Shown here piece after piece: positions 50,808-52,145 of a DNA stretch of 52,145 bases. This stretch comes from an uncultured Lachnospiraceae bacterium. Its GTDB lineage: Bacteria; Bacillota; Clostridia; Lachnospirales; Lachnospiraceae. The position numbers and the translations under genes are program-made. Positions within the stretch are counted from its first letter, which is position 1; each line of letters starts with the position of its first letter. The notes below the pieces were generated by a model. It was not told where the DNA came from. It was given only the letters and a program-made list of their open reading frames with translations, and ran no database searches. The stretch spans positions 1-52,145 of the forward strand of contig CAJURT010000028.1 in assembly GCA_910588875.1 (NCBI GenBank), read 5' to 3'.

Positions 50808-52145
50808 TTATACGGGATATGCCTTGCTCTGCGTATCCGCCACCGCGGCATCCACCTTGGTCTGCTGTGCTTCCCTGTACTTAAAGAACTCTTCCGCTAC
50901 CTTCGGGAACAATGCATAGGAAAGGACGTCCTCATCCTGCTGTTTCCAGCGGGCGCATTCCTTCTCAAACTGCGGCAGCTGCGGCGGGATCAGATCTGCC
51001 GGACGGCAGGTAATCGGGGTTTCCTCACCGATAATCTTCTTTTGGACTTCTGGATTAAAAGGTTTCACCGTCTGCCCGAACTCACCCAGCATGATCTTTT
51101 TTGATTCCTTCGGAACCAGCTTATAGCGTTCCCCGGCAATCACGTTCATCACTGCCTGGGTACCCACGATCTGGGAAGAGGGGGTAACTAAAGGCGGCTC
51201 GCCAAAATCCTTCCTCACCCGCGGAATCTCTTCCAGCACCTCACGGTATTTGTCTTCCTTGCCGGCCTCCTTCAGCTGGGACACCAAGTTGGACAGCATG
51301 CCACCCGGCACCTGGTACTGCAGGGTCTTAATATTAACCCCCAGCACCTTCGGGTTCAGAAGCCCGCTCTTTAACACTTCTTCACGGATCGGCGTAAAGT
51401 AGTCGGCAATCTCTGCCAGCTTCACCTGATCCAGGCCTGTGTCATACGGTGTCCCCCGGAATGTCTCCACCATAACCTCTGTAGCCGGCTGGCTGGTTCC
51501 CAACGCCAGCGGGGACATGGCGGTATCGATAATATCGCAGCCGGACTCCACTGCCTTTAAGTAAGTCATGGAGGCCACGCCGGAGGTATAGTGGGTATGC
51601 AAATCAATCGGCAGTGCGGTTGACTCCTTCAGGGCAGCCACCAATTCCTGGGCAGCATAGGGGGTCAGCAGGCCAGCCATATCCTTGATACAGATGGAAT
51701 CCGCTCCCATATCCTCAATCCTCTTGGCGATGTCCTTCCAGTAATCCATGGTATAAGCATCACCCAGGGTATAGCACAAAGCAATCTGTGCATGTGCATG
51801 CTCCCTGTTAGCGGCAGTAACTGCTGTCTGCAGGTTGCGCAGGTCATTTAAGCAGTCAAAAATACGGATAATGTCAATCCCGTTGGCCACCGACTTCTGT
51901 ACAAAATATTCCACCACATCATCTGCATAATGATTGTAGCCCAGAATATTCTGGCCCCGGAACAGCATCTGCAGCTTGGTATTCTTAAAGCCCGCTTTCA
52001 GCTTTCTTAAGCGCTCCCACGGATCCTCTTTCAGGAAACGCAGGGATGCGTCAAAAGTAGCGCCGCCCCAGCACTCTACTGCATAGTAGCCGATCTGATC
52101 CATCTTGTCAATGATGGGCAGCATCTGCTCGGTACTCATTCTGGT
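50808..52145 (-). CDS. Oxaloacetate decarboxylase alpha / pyruvate carboxylase subunit B-like protein, 5' end outside window
   Basis: Only about 445 codons are in the window; the frame runs open off the right edge (TRMSTEQMLPIIDKMDQIGYYAVECWGGATFDASLRFL is the usual internal sequence after the lost start). The carboxyltransferase barrel shows the metal site region MLFRGQNILGYNHYADDVV, FDCLNDLRN, the key Lys in DSICIKDMAGLL, and the metal His pair in IDLHTHYTSG. The C-terminal region matches the PYC/OADA conserved domain (GTQAVMNVIAGERYKLVPKE). There is no biotinyl domain at the end, so biotin is on a separate protein. It transfers a carboxyl group between oxaloacetate/pyruvate and biotin. Confidence 0.9.
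   Translation of the reverse strand, partial: TRMSTEQMLPIIDKMDQIGYYAVECWGGATFDASLRFLKEDPWERLRKLKAGFKNTKLQMLFRGQNILGYNHYADDVVEYFVQKSVANGIDIIRIFDCLNDLRNLQTAVTAANREHAHAQIALCYTLGDAYTMDYWKDIAKRIEDMGADSICIKDMAGLLTPYAAQELVAALKESTALPIDLHTHYTSGVASMTYLKAVESGCDIIDTAMSPLALGTSQPATEVMVETFRGTPYDTGLDQVKLAEIADYFTPIREEVLKSGLLNPKVLGVNIKTLQYQVPGGMLSNLVSQLKEAGKEDKYREVLEEIPRVRKDFGEPPLVTPSSQIVGTQAVMNVIAGERYKLVPKESKKIMLGEFGQTVKPFNPEVQKKIIGEETPITCRPADLIPPQLPQFEKECARWKQQDEDVLSYALFPKVAEEFFKYREAQQTKVDAAVADTQSKAYPV

Noticed and set aside
1..52145. CRISPR array, tRNA or rRNA genes, intact insertion sequence or prophage
   Set aside because: No regularly spaced direct repeats, cloverleaf sequences, rRNA blocks or transposase/integrase genes were recognised. 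The tandem repeats found are coding and 21 or 36 bases without spacers.

Overview
The window reads as chromosome of a spore-forming Firmicute, most likely a Lachnospiraceae / Clostridium cluster XIVa gut anaerobe. The evidence is an alpha/beta-type small acid-soluble spore protein, a YlbJ-like sporulation membrane protein, the mcsA-mcsB-clpC-radA stress operon, the yloU-fakA-recG block, the rsmD-coaD-ylbJ neighbourhood and a biotin-dependent oxaloacetate decarboxylase/pyruvate carboxylase-type subunit. Genus cannot be fixed from the sequence alone.

Region 1 (about 1-18,140) is visibly AT-rich and entirely minus-strand. It is a Wzx/Wzy-type surface polysaccharide locus read from 17.9 kb down to 0. 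In transcription order it carries an HpcH/HpaI-family aldolase, a LysA-like PLP decarboxylase, an initiating sugar-phosphate transferase, a branched-chain-type aminotransferase, a family 2 glycosyltransferase, a UDP-HexNAc dehydrogenase, a family 4 glycosyltransferase, a Wzy polymerase, a pyruvyltransferase-family protein, a Wzx flippase, an Fe-S F420-hydrogenase-beta-like protein, a heptose-type GHMP kinase, a GDP-sugar 4,6-dehydratase, another glycosyltransferase, an O-acyltransferase and a small lipoprotein. Four decayed gene relics lie between them: the C-terminus of UDP-glucose dehydrogenase, a family 2 glycosyltransferase, the N-terminus of a sugar nucleotidyltransferase, and a frameshifted small gene. 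The locus has clearly been remodelled.

Region 2 (about 18,110-18,870) is the control point. It holds a NusG-paralogue (LoaP/UpxY-like) with its own promoter and structured leader, followed by an intrinsic terminator just before the polysaccharide genes. This arrangement suggests processive antitermination of the locus.

Region 3 (about 18.9-27.6 kb) is GC-rich, minus-strand, and tightly overlapping: a membrane-anchored lipase-like hydrolase, two pseudouridine synthases, an unknown membrane protein, an SDR, a YgiQ radical SAM protein, a HAD phosphatase and an RsmF-type rRNA methyltransferase. Region 4 (27.7-33.2 kb) mixes strands: a DUF5050-like secreted protein, YlbJ, a coiled-coil protein, CoaD, RsmD, GalM and the SASP. 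Region 5 (33.2-40.2 kb) has RecG, FakA/YloV, Asp23/YloU and a polar amino-acid ABC transporter with a leader attenuator candidate. Region 6 (40.2-46.8 kb) is the protein quality-control operon gntR-mcsA-mcsB-clpC-orf-radA, where a GntR regulator takes the place CtsR has in Bacillus. Region 7 (46.8-52.1 kb) has a cohesin-domain membrane protein, a large repeat-containing N-acetylglucosaminidase, and the 3' part of a carboxylase/decarboxylase subunit that runs off the window.

The most interesting candidate for an undescribed system is the aldolase / PLP-decarboxylase / aminotransferase set embedded around the initiating transferase of the capsule locus. Together these could make an unusual amino-acid- or amine-derived decoration. 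No tRNA, rRNA, CRISPR array, intact insertion sequence or phage was recognised.
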